A stretch of 64,000 bases of DNA from Sphingomonas alpina (GTDB lineage: Bacteria > Pseudomonadota > Alphaproteobacteria > Sphingomonadales > Sphingomonadaceae), in assembly GCF_014490665.1 (NCBI RefSeq), contig NZ_CP061038.1, positions 496,001 to 560,000 on the forward strand, written 5' to 3'. Of this stretch, positions 8,575 to 16,760 are shown piece by piece. The first letter of the stretch is position 1, and each line of letters opens with the position of its first letter. The notes beneath the pieces were generated by a model, which had not been told where the DNA came from, made no database searches, and saw only the letters and a program-made list of their open reading frames with translations. A program made the translations under genes and the position numbers.

Positions 8575-8874
8575 CTAATCTTCGCCAGGTGGCAGTGACC
8601 TGACCTCGACCGTGCCGCCGCATTCATAGACCGGATTGCCGGCGACCCGGCTTTTCGCATCGGCAAGATCATTGGCTTCGATGCGGATATAGCCGACGAG
8701 ATGGTCGGCGACCGTGCCGGCCGGACCGTCCTTGCGGACCGTCTCGCCACTGCCGATCGAGCTCCCGCCGGAAAAGCCGCCGCGTTGTCGCAGGCTGGTG
8801 AAATAGCTGTCCCACATACCGGCGGATGGTTCGCGCGCGGTGTCGTTATGCATCAGCAAGATGAAGTCGGGCAT
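8575..8874 (-). CDS. YCII-related domain protein
   Basis: The 99-residue protein starts MPDFILLMHND and carries the YCII/DGPF-like ferredoxin-fold pattern: an N-terminal beta strand, a helix (MWDSYFTSLRQRGGF) and the late segment YIRIEANDLADAKSRVAGNP. Members are small soluble proteins, some with dehalogenase or isomerase-like activity and some fused to sigma factors. No extracytoplasmic-function sigma gene is adjacent here. It sits 27 bp downstream of the luciferase-like oxidoreductase on the same strand, so the two may be co-transcribed. Confidence 0.85.
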   Translation of the reverse strand: MPDFILLMHNDTAREPSAGMWDSYFTSLRQRGGFSGGSSIGSGETVRKDGPAGTVADHLVGYIRIEANDLADAKSRVAGNPVYECGGTVEVRSLPPGED

Positions 8875-8901
8875 GCGTTCCCCCGGATTGGCTGACGGCT
8901 G

Positions 8902-9900
8902 TTACGCCGCCACGGCCAACTCTCGCATGACATCCGCGGTGATCTCAAGGCTGTGTTTGCGAGCGTCATGATCATAGATCGAGCTCGCCACCATGATCTC
9001 GTTCACGCCGGTGCGCTCGACGAATGCGGCGATATCGCGAGCGACCTTGGCCCGTGCGCCGACTGCCGAGCAGCGCAGTGCATGATCGAGGATTGCCGCA
9101 CCCTGCGCGCCCAGCGATTGGCGATAATTCGCGACCGGCGGCTTCATCCTGCCGGGATTGCCGGTGCGCAATGCGACGAAAGCCTGTTGCTGCGAACTCG
9201 CCAGCAGCTCGGCCTCGTCATCGGTATCGGCGGCGAAGACATTGAACCCGGCCATCACATAGGGTTTCGCCAGCACCGCCGAAGGCCGGAAGTCGCGGCG
9301 ATAGATCGCCAGCGCCCCGTCGAGCGCGTCCGGCGCGAAATGCGAAGCAAAAGCATAGGGAAGGCCAAGCGCTGCCGCGAGTTGCGCGCCGAACAGGCTC
9401 GATCCCAGGATCCATAGTCTGATGTCGGCACCGGCACCGGGCGTCGCGCTGATCCCGGTCTGCCCGTCATCGGCGAAATAGCTTTGCAGCTCGAGCACAT
9501 CCTGCGGAAAGGCGTTGGCGTCGCTCTCCAGCGTCCGGCGCATCGCGCGGGCGACCTTCTGGTCGGACCCGGGTGCCCGGCCCAGCCCCAGGTCGATCCG
9601 ACCCGGGAACAAGGCGTCGAGCGTTCCGAACTGCTCGGCAATGACCAGGGGCGAATGGTTGGGCAGCATGATGCCGCCCGCGCCGACCCGGATCGTGCTG
9701 GTCGCGGCGGCGACATGCGCGATGACGATCGATGTCGCGGCGCTGGCGATGCCGGTCATGCCGTGATGCTCCGCGGTCCAGTAGCGGCTGAACCCCAGCG
9801 CCTCGACATGCCGGGCCAGATCGGCAGCATTTGCAAGCGACTGGGACACACTCCCGCCTTCGACGACGGGCACGAGATCGAGCAGGGAATAGGCTGTCAT
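8902..9900 (-). CDS. LLM-class flavin-dependent oxidoreductase
   Basis: This 332-residue protein is a bacterial luciferase-like TIM-barrel monooxygenase. It shows the family's early pattern ([20 protein letters not shown] then WTAEHHGM), the [20 protein letters not shown] segment and the hallmark [13 protein letters not shown]. Members use FMNH2 supplied by a separate reductase; the YhbW/MsnO8 branch fits best by eye, and the substrate cannot be told from sequence. Start ATG 9900 is the natural one, directly before the hydrophobic LLDLVPV strand. Confidence 0.92.
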   Translation of the reverse strand: MTAYSLLDLVPVVEGGSVSQSLANAADLARHVEALGFSRYWTAEHHGMTGIASAATSIVIAHVAAATSTIRVGAGGIMLPNHSPLVIAEQFGTLDALFPGRIDLGLGRAPGSDQKVARAMRRTLESDANAFPQDVLELQSYFADDGQTGISATPGAGADIRLWILGSSLFGAQLAAALGLPYAFASHFAPDALDGALAIYRRDFRPSAVLAKPYVMAGFNVFAADTDDEAELLASSQQQAFVALRTGNPGRMKPPVANYRQSLGAQGAAILDHALRCSAVGARAKVARDIAAFVERTGVNEIMVASSIYDHDARKHSLEITADVMRELAVAA

Positions 9901-10244
9901 GCTGAGAAGATGGGGAGGAGGACGGGGGTTCGCCAGATTAGAAATTCTTCGTCGTGCCGAACTTGTTTGGTGATTGTCGCCTTCAGGTGCTCACCTCTTC
10001 ATTGCTTCCCCGGCCTTCGTCGAGGAAACTGTGAATTTGCATTATGCAACTGATATATAACGATATTATTCTCTTCTCGTTGAGGGTGAACCACAGGAGA
10101 TACGGGACACTTCTGGTGTCCCATATCTCCCGACGGCGTTGCCGTGATTCAACCGGGACACGGAACCGGGCATGTCATCCCGTGCCGGACTTATGGGTAC
10201 ACCGCCTTGCCCGATCCGCACCCCCGGCTTAGAGCCTCGCCCCT
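9901..10244. other. 344-bp intergenic region with AT-rich tract and structured repeat
   Basis: No convincing gene is present. From 10038 the sequence becomes unusually AT-rich for this genome (CTGATATATAACGATATTAT). It is followed by the hairpin and 49-bp block annotated as repeat element copy A. The region serves as the divergent promoter space between the LLM oxidoreductase and the nucleotidase. Confidence 0.7.
10096..10194 (+). repeat. Three-copy structured repeat, copy A
   Basis: The left arm GGAGATACGGGACAC (10096-10110), loop TTCTG and right arm GTGTCCCATATCTCC (10116-10130) form a 15-bp stem with one mismatch. The block GATTCAACCGGGACACGG, continuing to CATGTCATCCC and ACTTAT at 10194, recurs at 16566-16614 with about 42 of 49 positions identical by eye. 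Confidence 0.8.
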
Positions 10245-10910
10245 ATGGACCCACGCCTTTCCCATATCCGCACCTGGATCTTCGATCTCGACAACACGCT
10301 CTATCCGGCGAGCGCGAAACTGTTCGACCAGATCGATGTGAAGATGGGCGCCTATATCGCGCAGCGGCTGGGGGTCGACCTCATCGAGGCGCGGCGCATC
10401 CAGAAGGGCTATTTCCATGGGCACGGCACCACGCTTGCCGGGATGATGGCCGAGCACGGTGTCGATCCGCACGAGTTTCTCGATTTCGTCCATGATATCG
10501 AGATGGACGTGCTGGAGGAGAATGCGCCGCTCGCCGCCGCGATCGCGAAGCTGCCGGGGCGCAAGCTGGTCTTCACCAATGCCGACACGCCGTATGCAGC
10601 CAAGGTGCTTGGCCGGCTCGGGCTCGGCGAAACGTTCGAGGCGATCCACGATATTCACGCGATGGATCTCGCGCCCAAGCCGCAGGAATCGGCCTATGCC
10701 GGGCTTTGCGCGGCGTTCGATCTCGATCCGCACACATCGCTGTTCGTCGAGGACATGGCGCGCAACCTTGCCCCGGCCAAGGCGATCGGCATGACCACGG
10801 TCTGGGTCGATAACGGCTCGGAACAGGCGGTCGACAGCGACCGCAGCTATATCGACTTCACCACCCATGACATCACGCACTGGCTGCAAGCCGCTCTGGA
10901 GGCGCAATGA
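10245..10910 (+). CDS. Pyrimidine 5'-nucleotidase, HAD superfamily
   Basis: The 221-residue protein opens with the HAD motif [12 protein letters not shown] (nucleophile Asp14, acid Asp16). The fourth residue after the nucleophile and the NTLYP ending are typical of SDT1/PHM8-type pyrimidine 5'-nucleotidases. The remaining motifs are FTNADT (motif II), KPQESAY (motif III Lys) and FVEDMARNL (motif IV). It should hydrolyse UMP/CMP-type monophosphates in the cytosol. Its TGA overlaps the dapD start by four bases (ATGA), so translation is probably coupled. This pairing with dapD has no obvious metabolic logic but is seen in other alphaproteobacteria, to my knowledge. Confidence 0.92.
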   Translation: MDPRLSHIRTWIFDLDNTLYPASAKLFDQIDVKMGAYIAQRLGVDLIEARRIQKGYFHGHGTTLAGMMAEHGVDPHEFLDFVHDIEMDVLEENAPLAAAIAKLPGRKLVFTNADTPYAAKVLGRLGLGETFEAIHDIHAMDLAPKPQESAYAGLCAAFDLDPHTSLFVEDMARNLAPAKAIGMTTVWVDNGSEQAVDSDRSYIDFTTHDITHWLQAALEAQ

Positions 10911-11734
10911 CCGACCATCTGCAATCCGTGATCGAATCCGCCTGGGACGACCGCGACACTCTCGGCTTCACCACGGTCGGCGCAGTGCGCAAGAGCGTCG
11001 ATGATGCGCTGGCGCTGCTCGATTCAGGCGAGGCGCGCGTCGCTGAACCGGACGGGGCGGGCGGCTGGCGAGTCAATCAATGGCTCAAGAAAGCTGTGCT
11101 GCTCTCGTTCCGGCTCAATGACAATGTGCTGATCGACGGCGGATCGGCCGGCGCGCCTGCGTTCGACAAGGTGCCCTCGAAGTTTGCCGGCTGGGGCGAG
11201 GCGGAATTCCGCGCTGCCGGCATTCGCGTGGTGCCGGGTGCGGTCGCGCGGCGCGGTGCGTTCATCGCCAAGGGCGCGATCCTGATGCCGAGCTTCGTCA
11301 ATATCGGCGCCTATGTCGGTGAAGGCTCGATGATCGACGCCTGGGCGACGGTCGGCAGCTGTGCGCAGATCGGCAAGGGGGTGCACCTCTCGGGCGGCGC
11401 CGGCATTGGCGGGGTGCTCGAACCGCTTCAGGCCGACCCGGTGATCATTGGCGATGGCGCGTTTGTCGGCGCACGTGCCGAAGTCGCCGAGGGCGTGAGG
11501 GTGGGTGAGGGCGCTGTGCTTTCGATGGGCGTCTATCTCGGCGCGTCGACCAAGATCATCGACCGCGCGACCGGCGAAGTGTTTCGCGGTGAAGTCCCGC
11601 CCTATTCGGTAGTTGTGCCGGGATCGACCGGCGGCGGCGACGGCAAGCCCGGCCTGTACTGCGCAGTGATCGTCAAGCGCGTCGATGCGCAGACCCGGTC
11701 CAAGACCAGCATCAACGAGCTGTTGCGCGACTGA
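10907..11734 (+). CDS. dapD: 2,3,4,5-tetrahydropyridine-2,6-dicarboxylate N-succinyltransferase
   Basis: The 275-residue protein has the DapD layout: an N-terminal helical domain ([18 protein letters not shown]) followed by a left-handed beta-helix of hexapeptide repeats ([40 protein letters not shown]). The C-terminal segment reads [20 protein letters not shown]. It transfers succinyl from succinyl-CoA in the lysine/meso-diaminopimelate pathway, needed for peptidoglycan. The usual length is about 275 residues. It starts by ATGA overlap with the nucleotidase gene. Confidence 0.97.
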   Translation: MTDHLQSVIESAWDDRDTLGFTTVGAVRKSVDDALALLDSGEARVAEPDGAGGWRVNQWLKKAVLLSFRLNDNVLIDGGSAGAPAFDKVPSKFAGWGEAEFRAAGIRVVPGAVARRGAFIAKGAILMPSFVNIGAYVGEGSMIDAWATVGSCAQIGKGVHLSGGAGIGGVLEPLQADPVIIGDGAFVGARAEVAEGVRVGEGAVLSMGVYLGASTKIIDRATGEVFRGEVPPYSVVVPGSTGGGDGKPGLYCAVIVKRVDAQTRSKTSINELLRD

Positions 11735-11744
11735 GGAAAAGATC

Positions 11745-12209
11745 ATGCCCGACAGTGACGCCCCAGATAATCAGACCATTGCCGAGATCATCCGCGTCGT
11801 CGATGCGATCGACCGGGCGGTGGACGGAAAGGACTGGGCCGCGGCGCGATCCCATTTCGCGGACCGGCTGACCGCCGATTTCAGCTCGCTGTCGGGCCAG
11901 CCCGCCGCTGAAATCGCCAGCGAAGCACTGATCCAGGCCTGGGCGACCAACCTGACCGCGGCCAAGGCCAGCTTCCATATGCGCACCAATCATCAGGTAC
12001 TACTCACCGGCGATACCGCGGATGTGGAGTCGGCCGGCTATGCGTGGAACCGGATGGAGGGCAATGGCGAGCCGTTATGGGAGGTCTGGGGCACCTATCG
12101 CCATCATCTTGTCCGCACGCCTGACGGGTGGAAGGTTGATGCCATGACATTGATCGTTGCGCATCAGCGCGGCAATGTCTGGGTTCGCGATACAGTGCCC
12201 GCCGCATGA
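11745..12209 (+). CDS. NTF2/SnoaL-like domain protein
   Basis: The 154-residue protein begins MPDSDAPDNQTIAEIIRVVD and has the NTF2-like cone-fold pattern: N-terminal helices (VDAIDRAVDGKDWAAARSHF), a middle helix and long strands near the end (WEVWGTYRHHLVRTPDGWKV). Families of this fold include ketosteroid isomerase-like enzymes and polyketide cyclases; which activity applies here is unknown. ATG 11745 is chosen for GAGGAAAAGATC upstream. The stop overlaps the glutaminyl cyclase start (ATGA). Confidence 0.85.
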   Translation: MPDSDAPDNQTIAEIIRVVDAIDRAVDGKDWAAARSHFADRLTADFSSLSGQPAAEIASEALIQAWATNLTAAKASFHMRTNHQVLLTGDTADVESAGYAWNRMEGNGEPLWEVWGTYRHHLVRTPDGWKVDAMTLIVAHQRGNVWVRDTVPAA

Positions 12210-12991
12210 TACGCTGGTTTCTCCTCGCCGCGGCGTTGTTCGCGTCCGGCCCGGCGATCGCGCAGCAAGTACCGATCGACCCGGCCGCTTTGGTGCGCAC
12301 CTATCCGCACGATCCGCGCGCCTATACCGAAGGACTCTTCTATCTCGACGGCGCGCTCTACGAGAGCACCGGCGAGGTCGGTCGATCGGGCATCCGCAAG
12401 GTCGATCTCGACAGTGGCAAGGTCCGGTCGAGCGTCGCGGTGGAGCCGCCCTTGTTCGGCGAAGGGATCGCGCCGTGGCGCGACCAGATTATCAGCCTGA
12501 CCTGGAAAAACGGCATCGGCTTCCGCTGGTCGATCAACGGCTTCAGGAAGCTCGGCAGCTTCCGCTATCCGGGCGAGGGCTGGGCGCTGACCGCTGACGG
12601 CACGAGCCTGATCATGTCCGACGGCACGGCGACCCTTCGCTTCCTCGATCCGCGCACCTTCCAGCAGCGCCGCACGCTGCGCGTCACCGCCAACGGCCTG
12701 CCGATCGAGCGGCTCAACGAACTGGAATATGTCGATGGCGAGATCCTCGCCAATGTCTGGCTCACGGACCGCATCGCCCGGATCGATCCGAAGAGCGGCC
12801 ATGTGATCGGCTGGATCGACCTGTCGGCACTGCATGCCCGCGCCAATGTCTGGGGCGATAATCAGGTCGCCAACGGCATCGCCTGGCATGCCGCACGCCG
12901 TCGTCTGTTCGTGACCGGCAAGGAATGGCCCTATCTGTTCGAGATCGCACCGCCCAAAGGTGCACGCCCCGGGGCCGCGCGCCGGCGCTAG
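12206..12991 (+). CDS. Secreted glutaminyl-peptide cyclotransferase
   Basis: The 261-residue protein has a Sec signal peptide (MIRWFLLAAALFASGPAIAQ). A five-bladed propeller-like glutaminyl cyclase of the plant/bacterial type follows. Family signatures seen are HDPRAYTEGLFYLDGALYES, GLYEST-like spacing, WGEGIAP-like FGEGIAP and a late NGIAWHAARRRLFVTGKEWP. The enzyme converts N-terminal glutamine to pyroglutamate on secreted proteins. It is the last gene of the nucleotidase-dapD-NTF2 run and is followed by glpX 71 bp later. Confidence 0.92.
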   Translation: MIRWFLLAAALFASGPAIAQQVPIDPAALVRTYPHDPRAYTEGLFYLDGALYESTGEVGRSGIRKVDLDSGKVRSSVAVEPPLFGEGIAPWRDQIISLTWKNGIGFRWSINGFRKLGSFRYPGEGWALTADGTSLIMSDGTATLRFLDPRTFQQRRTLRVTANGLPIERLNELEYVDGEILANVWLTDRIARIDPKSGHVIGWIDLSALHARANVWGDNQVANGIAWHAARRRLFVTGKEWPYLFEIAPPKGARPGAARRR

Positions 12992-13062
12992 GGATTGAGC
13001 GAGTCTCGACATTGCAACACGTGCCGCCTATCCGCGCGTCAAAGATTCTAGAGAGGATTTCC

Positions 13063-14034
13063 ATGACTACCACCGCCAGCAAGGTCCTCGACCGCGTCCT
13101 CGTGCTCGAAATGGTCCGCGTGACCGAAGCGGCCGCGGTTGCCGCTTCGACGCTGGTCGGGCGGGGCGACGAAAAAGCCGCCGATGCCGCCGCGGTCGAG
13201 GCGATGCGCGCTGCGCTCAACGAACTGTACATGGACGGCACCGTGGTGATCGGCGAAGGTGAGCGCGACGAGGCGCCGATGCTCTACATCGGCGAGAAGG
13301 TCGGGTCGGCGATCGGCAAGGGGCCGAAGATCGACATCGCGCTCGACCCGCTTGAGGGCACCACGATCTGCGCCACCGCCGGCCCCAATTCGCTCGCGGT
13401 GCTGGCGATCGCGGAAGAGGGCGGGCTGCTCAATGCGCCCGACGTCTATATGGAAAAGATCGCGGTTGGGCCGGGCTATCCCGACGGCATCATCGACCTC
13501 GACAAGAGTCCGACCGAGAACATCAAGGCGGTGGCCGCGGCGAAGGGTGTCGATCCGTCGCAGATCATCGCGTGCGTGCTCGACCGGCCGCGCCATGAAA
13601 AGCTCATCGCCGAATTGCGCGGCCTTGGCGTCGGCATCATGCTGATCGGTGACGGCGATGTCGCCGGCGTGATCGCGACGACCAATCCCGACACCACGAT
13701 CGACATCTATATGGGATCGGGTGGCGCGCCTGAGGGTGTGCTTGCGGCCGCCGCGCTGCGCTGCGTCGGCGGCCAGTTCAAGGGCCGGCTGATCTTCCGC
13801 AACGACGACGAGCGCGCCCGCGCCGCGAAATGGGGCGTGACCGATCTCGACAAGCAGTACGACCTGACCGAACTGGCCAAGGGCGACTGCATCTTCGCCG
13901 CGACCGGCGTGACCGACGGGTCGCTGCTCGCCGGGGTCAAGCGCAAGGGCGGCAAGATGACCACCGAAAGCGTGGTGATGCGCGCCAGTTCCGGCACGGT
14001 GCGCTGGGTGAAGGGCGAACACCGCCTCGGCTGA
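13063..14034 (+). CDS. glpX: Class II fructose-1,6-bisphosphatase GlpX
   Basis: The 323-residue protein shows GlpX hallmarks: VLVLEMVRVTEAAAVAAS at the N-terminus, GEGERDEAPMLYIGE, the metal-binding DPLEGT, and GSGGAPEGVLAAAALRC. It performs the gluconeogenic step from fructose 1,6-bisphosphate to fructose 6-phosphate in the cytosol. ATG 13063 is preferred over an upstream in-frame start at 12925, because GAGAGGATTTCC precedes it and the upstream codons overlap the cyclase gene. Convergent with the RTX gene, whose stop is 8 bp away. Confidence 0.96.
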   Translation: MTTTASKVLDRVLVLEMVRVTEAAAVAASTLVGRGDEKAADAAAVEAMRAALNELYMDGTVVIGEGERDEAPMLYIGEKVGSAIGKGPKIDIALDPLEGTTICATAGPNSLAVLAIAEEGGLLNAPDVYMEKIAVGPGYPDGIIDLDKSPTENIKAVAAAKGVDPSQIIACVLDRPRHEKLIAELRGLGVGIMLIGDGDVAGVIATTNPDTTIDIYMGSGGAPEGVLAAAALRCVGGQFKGRLIFRNDDERARAAKWGVTDLDKQYDLTELAKGDCIFAATGVTDGSLLAGVKRKGGKMTTESVVMRASSGTVRWVKGEHRLG

Positions 14035-14042
14035 TACGGGCC

Positions 14043-16349
14043 TTACGGCACGACGACAAAATCCGCGGCGGTGATCGTGACGGGCAAGTTCTGCAGCGTG
14101 GCGAACACGATCGCGGCACCGCCGCCCGACCCGTCGGCATCGTAGGACAGATTTCCCGTCGCCGCATCGTACAGGATATGCTGGTCGGCGGTGGTTGCGG
14201 CGCCAGTGGTGAACGCGCTGGGGTCGAGCGTGCCGAGCCCGAGCGCGGTGAAGATCGACTGATCGAGCTCGATCCGGTCGGTGCCCTGGACGAAGTCGGT
14301 AATGATGTCCGCGCTGTCGAGGATTGTGTCGAACACGAAAACATCGGCGCCGGCCGCACCGCTCATCGTGTCGGCGCCGCGTGCACCATTCAACCGGTTC
14401 GCATTGCCATCGCCGGTCAAGGTGTCGTTGAACGCTGACCCCGTCACATTCTCGACGGTGGTGACGACGTCGCCTTGCGCTGCATTGCCGGTGCCCAGAC
14501 CGGTTTGCAGATTGATTGATATCGCGCCCAGGCTATCCGCGTAGCTCAGCGTGTCGATGCCGCCGCCGCCATCGATCCGGTCGGCACCCAGCCCACCGAT
14601 AAGGATGTCCGCGCCCAGCCCGCCATTGAGTGTATTGGCGCCGCTATTGCCGGTGATGACGTTGTTTGCGTCGTTGCCGGTACCGGACAGGTTCGTTGTT
14701 CCGGTGAGCGTCAGATTCTCGACATTGACGGCCAGCGTGTAGTTGGAGCTCGACAGGACGAGATCCTCGCCCTCATTGGCGATTTCAGTTACGACGTCGT
14801 CGAAACGATCGACAGTATAAATATCGGCACCAGCGCCGCCTGCCATGGTGTCCGCTCCGGTTCCGCCGTCGATCGTATCGTTGCCGGCCCCACCAGATAT
14901 GCTGTCACTGCCGCCGCTGCCGAAAATAATGTCGTCGCCGTTATCGCCGTAGAGGCTGTCCGATCCCATGCCGCCCGAAAGCGTGTCATTGCCGTCGCCG
15001 CCAAAGGCGCTTCCGGCGTAGAACCCCAGGGTGACTATATCGTCGCCGCCTTCGCCCGAGACCGAGATCTGCGAATACGCGTATGAATTGCCGGTTGTGA
15101 TGTTATCGGCGAAATTCGTCCCTTCGACGGTCGTGATCGTCTCGATTCCGGTTATCACACCACCGCCGATGGTTACCGAACCGCCGCTGCCAAGCGGACT
15201 GAAATCGACTGTAACACCCGCCGTTGCGCCCTTGAAGTTGAGATCCAGGAAATCATTGCCGGTACCGCCATCGATATTGTCGCCATAGCCGGCATAGATA
15301 CGGTCCGATCCCGCGCCGCCATTCAGCGTATCGACGTCGTTGCCATTGTCGATGCGGGACTCCAGGTTTCCAAAAAGTATATCATTGCCGTCACCGCCGT
15401 AGAGACTGTCCGACCCTGCGCCGCCCGAAAGATATTGGCGACCGATCCCGCCGGTGATGACGTCGTCGCCGCCGGCGCCAGAGGCATAGACAAAGCCGCC
15501 TGGATCAGCGCTGTTTGGACCAGTGCTGATCGTGATGGTATCGGCGAAATTCGACCCGTCGATGTCGGAAACCCCCTCGATCCCGGTGATAATTCCGCCG
15601 CCAATGAGGAGTGAACCGCCGCTCGTCAGCGTGTCGAAATCGAACGTCACGCCCGCCGTCGCGCCCGCGAAGTTGATTGACAGAATGTCTTCTCCGTCAC
15701 CGCCATCGACATTGTCGCCATAGCCGGCAGAAATCGTGTCCGATCCCGCGCCGCCGCGCAGCGTATCGATGTCGCTGCCGGTATCCAACGATCCTGAATA
15801 GGGCTCGTTGGCGATACCCGAAAATAGGCTGTCATTGCCGTCATCACCGTCAAGGCTGTCCGAACCCGCTCCGCCTAAAAGCCGGTCGTTGCCGAGACCG
15901 CCGACGAGGATATTGGCGCCACCATTGCCAGTGATGACGTTGTCCGAATCGTTGCCGGTACCGCTCAAGTTCGCGATGCCGGTGAGCGTCAGGTCCTCGA
16001 CATTAATGGTCAGCGTGTAGCTGATACTGGACCGCACGAGATCTCGCCCGGCAACGGCGCCTTCGGACACAATGTCTCCGGCATTATCGACAACATAGAT
16101 ATCGCCGTCGGCGCCGCCTGCCATGTTGTCCGCGCCGGTTCCGCCATCGAGCGTATCGCTGCCAGCGCCGCCCAACATGACATCGTCACCATCGTTGCCG
16201 TAAAGACTGTCATTGCCGTCACCGCCGTCGAGACTGTCCGATCCCGCGCCACCCATAAGCTGGTCGTTGCCGCCATTGCCGGTGATGATGTCGTCGTCAT
16301 TGCCGCCGTAATAGACATCGCGGCCAGAGCCGCCCACATACGTCACCAT
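14043..16349 (-). CDS. RTX calcium-binding repeat protein, probably type I secreted
   Basis: The 768-residue acidic protein is made almost wholly of haemolysin-type calcium-binding nonapeptides (GGxGxDxLx), for example GGAGSDSLDGGDGNDSLYG and GGAGADIYTVDRFDDVV, with no signal peptide. It ends with a serralysin-type C-terminal module (ITDFVQGTDRIELDQ ... VTITAADFVVVP), the kind of end read by type I exporters. Two module types are duplicated inside it: one with VENLTLTGTTNLSGTGND and one with GGGxITGIE. ATG 16349 is chosen because AGGAG lies 8 nt upstream; the upstream in-frame extension to 16421 lacks such a site. No exporter genes are nearby and no enzymatic domain is visible. Confidence 0.93.
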   Translation of the reverse strand: MVTYVGGSGRDVYYGGNDDDIITGNGGNDQLMGGAGSDSLDGGDGNDSLYGNDGDDVMLGGAGSDTLDGGTGADNMAGGADGDIYVVDNAGDIVSEGAVAGRDLVRSSISYTLTINVEDLTLTGIANLSGTGNDSDNVITGNGGANILVGGLGNDRLLGGAGSDSLDGDDGNDSLFSGIANEPYSGSLDTGSDIDTLRGGAGSDTISAGYGDNVDGGDGEDILSINFAGATAGVTFDFDTLTSGGSLLIGGGIITGIEGVSDIDGSNFADTITISTGPNSADPGGFVYASGAGGDDVITGGIGRQYLSGGAGSDSLYGGDGNDILFGNLESRIDNGNDVDTLNGGAGSDRIYAGYGDNIDGGTGNDFLDLNFKGATAGVTVDFSPLGSGGSVTIGGGVITGIETITTVEGTNFADNITTGNSYAYSQISVSGEGGDDIVTLGFYAGSAFGGDGNDTLSGGMGSDSLYGDNGDDIIFGSGGSDSISGGAGNDTIDGGTGADTMAGGAGADIYTVDRFDDVVTEIANEGEDLVLSSSNYTLAVNVENLTLTGTTNLSGTGNDANNVITGNSGANTLNGGLGADILIGGLGADRIDGGGGIDTLSYADSLGAISINLQTGLGTGNAAQGDVVTTVENVTGSAFNDTLTGDGNANRLNGARGADTMSGAAGADVFVFDTILDSADIITDFVQGTDRIELDQSIFTALGLGTLDPSAFTTGAATTADQHILYDAATGNLSYDADGSGGGAAIVFATLQNLPVTITAADFVVVP

Positions 16350-16434
16350 ATCCGACTCTCCTGAAATACTGCTGGCAAGCTCATTTATGTGCCCGGTGCT
16401 ATTGGAGAGAAAGCGATCCACGAATAATTTTTTT

Positions 16435-16471
16435 GCATTAAGTATCCAATATTTCGCATTAAGTATCTAAT
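16435..16471 (-). promoter_or_regulatory. Paired direct repeats upstream of the RTX gene
   Basis: GCATTAAGTATCCAAT (16435-16450) and GCATTAAGTATCTAAT (16456-16471) differ at one base and are spaced 21 bp, two helical turns. They lie about 86 bp upstream of the RTX start in an AT-rich tract. This geometry fits binding of a dimeric or tandem regulator to one face of the DNA. The regulator is unknown. Confidence 0.6.
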
Positions 16472-16520
16472 ATAGAATATAGGGATTCTCCAAGGGTGCG
16501 GCGGCTTAAGAGCACGGGTA

Positions 16521-16614
16521 TCCCATATTTGCCGCCGTTCCTCCTTCATCTCTATCAACCGCGACGATTCAACCATGACACGGGGCGGGGCATGTCATCC
16601 CTTGCCGAACTTAT
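16521..16614 (+). repeat. Three-copy structured repeat, copy B
   Basis: TCCCATATTTGCCG at 16521 matches the right hairpin arm of copy A. The block GATTCAACCATGACACGG, continuing to CATGTCATCCC and ACTTAT (16566-16614), matches 10146-10194 at about 42 of 49 positions. The left hairpin arm is eroded (GCACGGGTA). Confidence 0.75.
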
Positions 16615-16760
16615 CCTGGCGCGCTCTTTCTTGTGGCCGAAGGCAGCATTGCTGCCGCGCTACCAGCGAAGGTCCCGCGCAAGACCAGAGCCTGGATCAT
16701 TGAAAAATAGCCGGTTTGCTGCTCTGTCTCTATGGTTATGCTCTCATATCAAGGGTGACG

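Larger units (their letters stand above)
16350..16760. other. 411-bp intergenic region between RTX and CocE genes
   Basis: No gene is seen. The RTX-proximal half is AT-rich and holds two direct repeats; the other half holds repeat element copy B. An in-frame extension of the hydrolase gene to 16716 exists but lacks a ribosome site and would precede the signal peptide. Confidence 0.75.
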
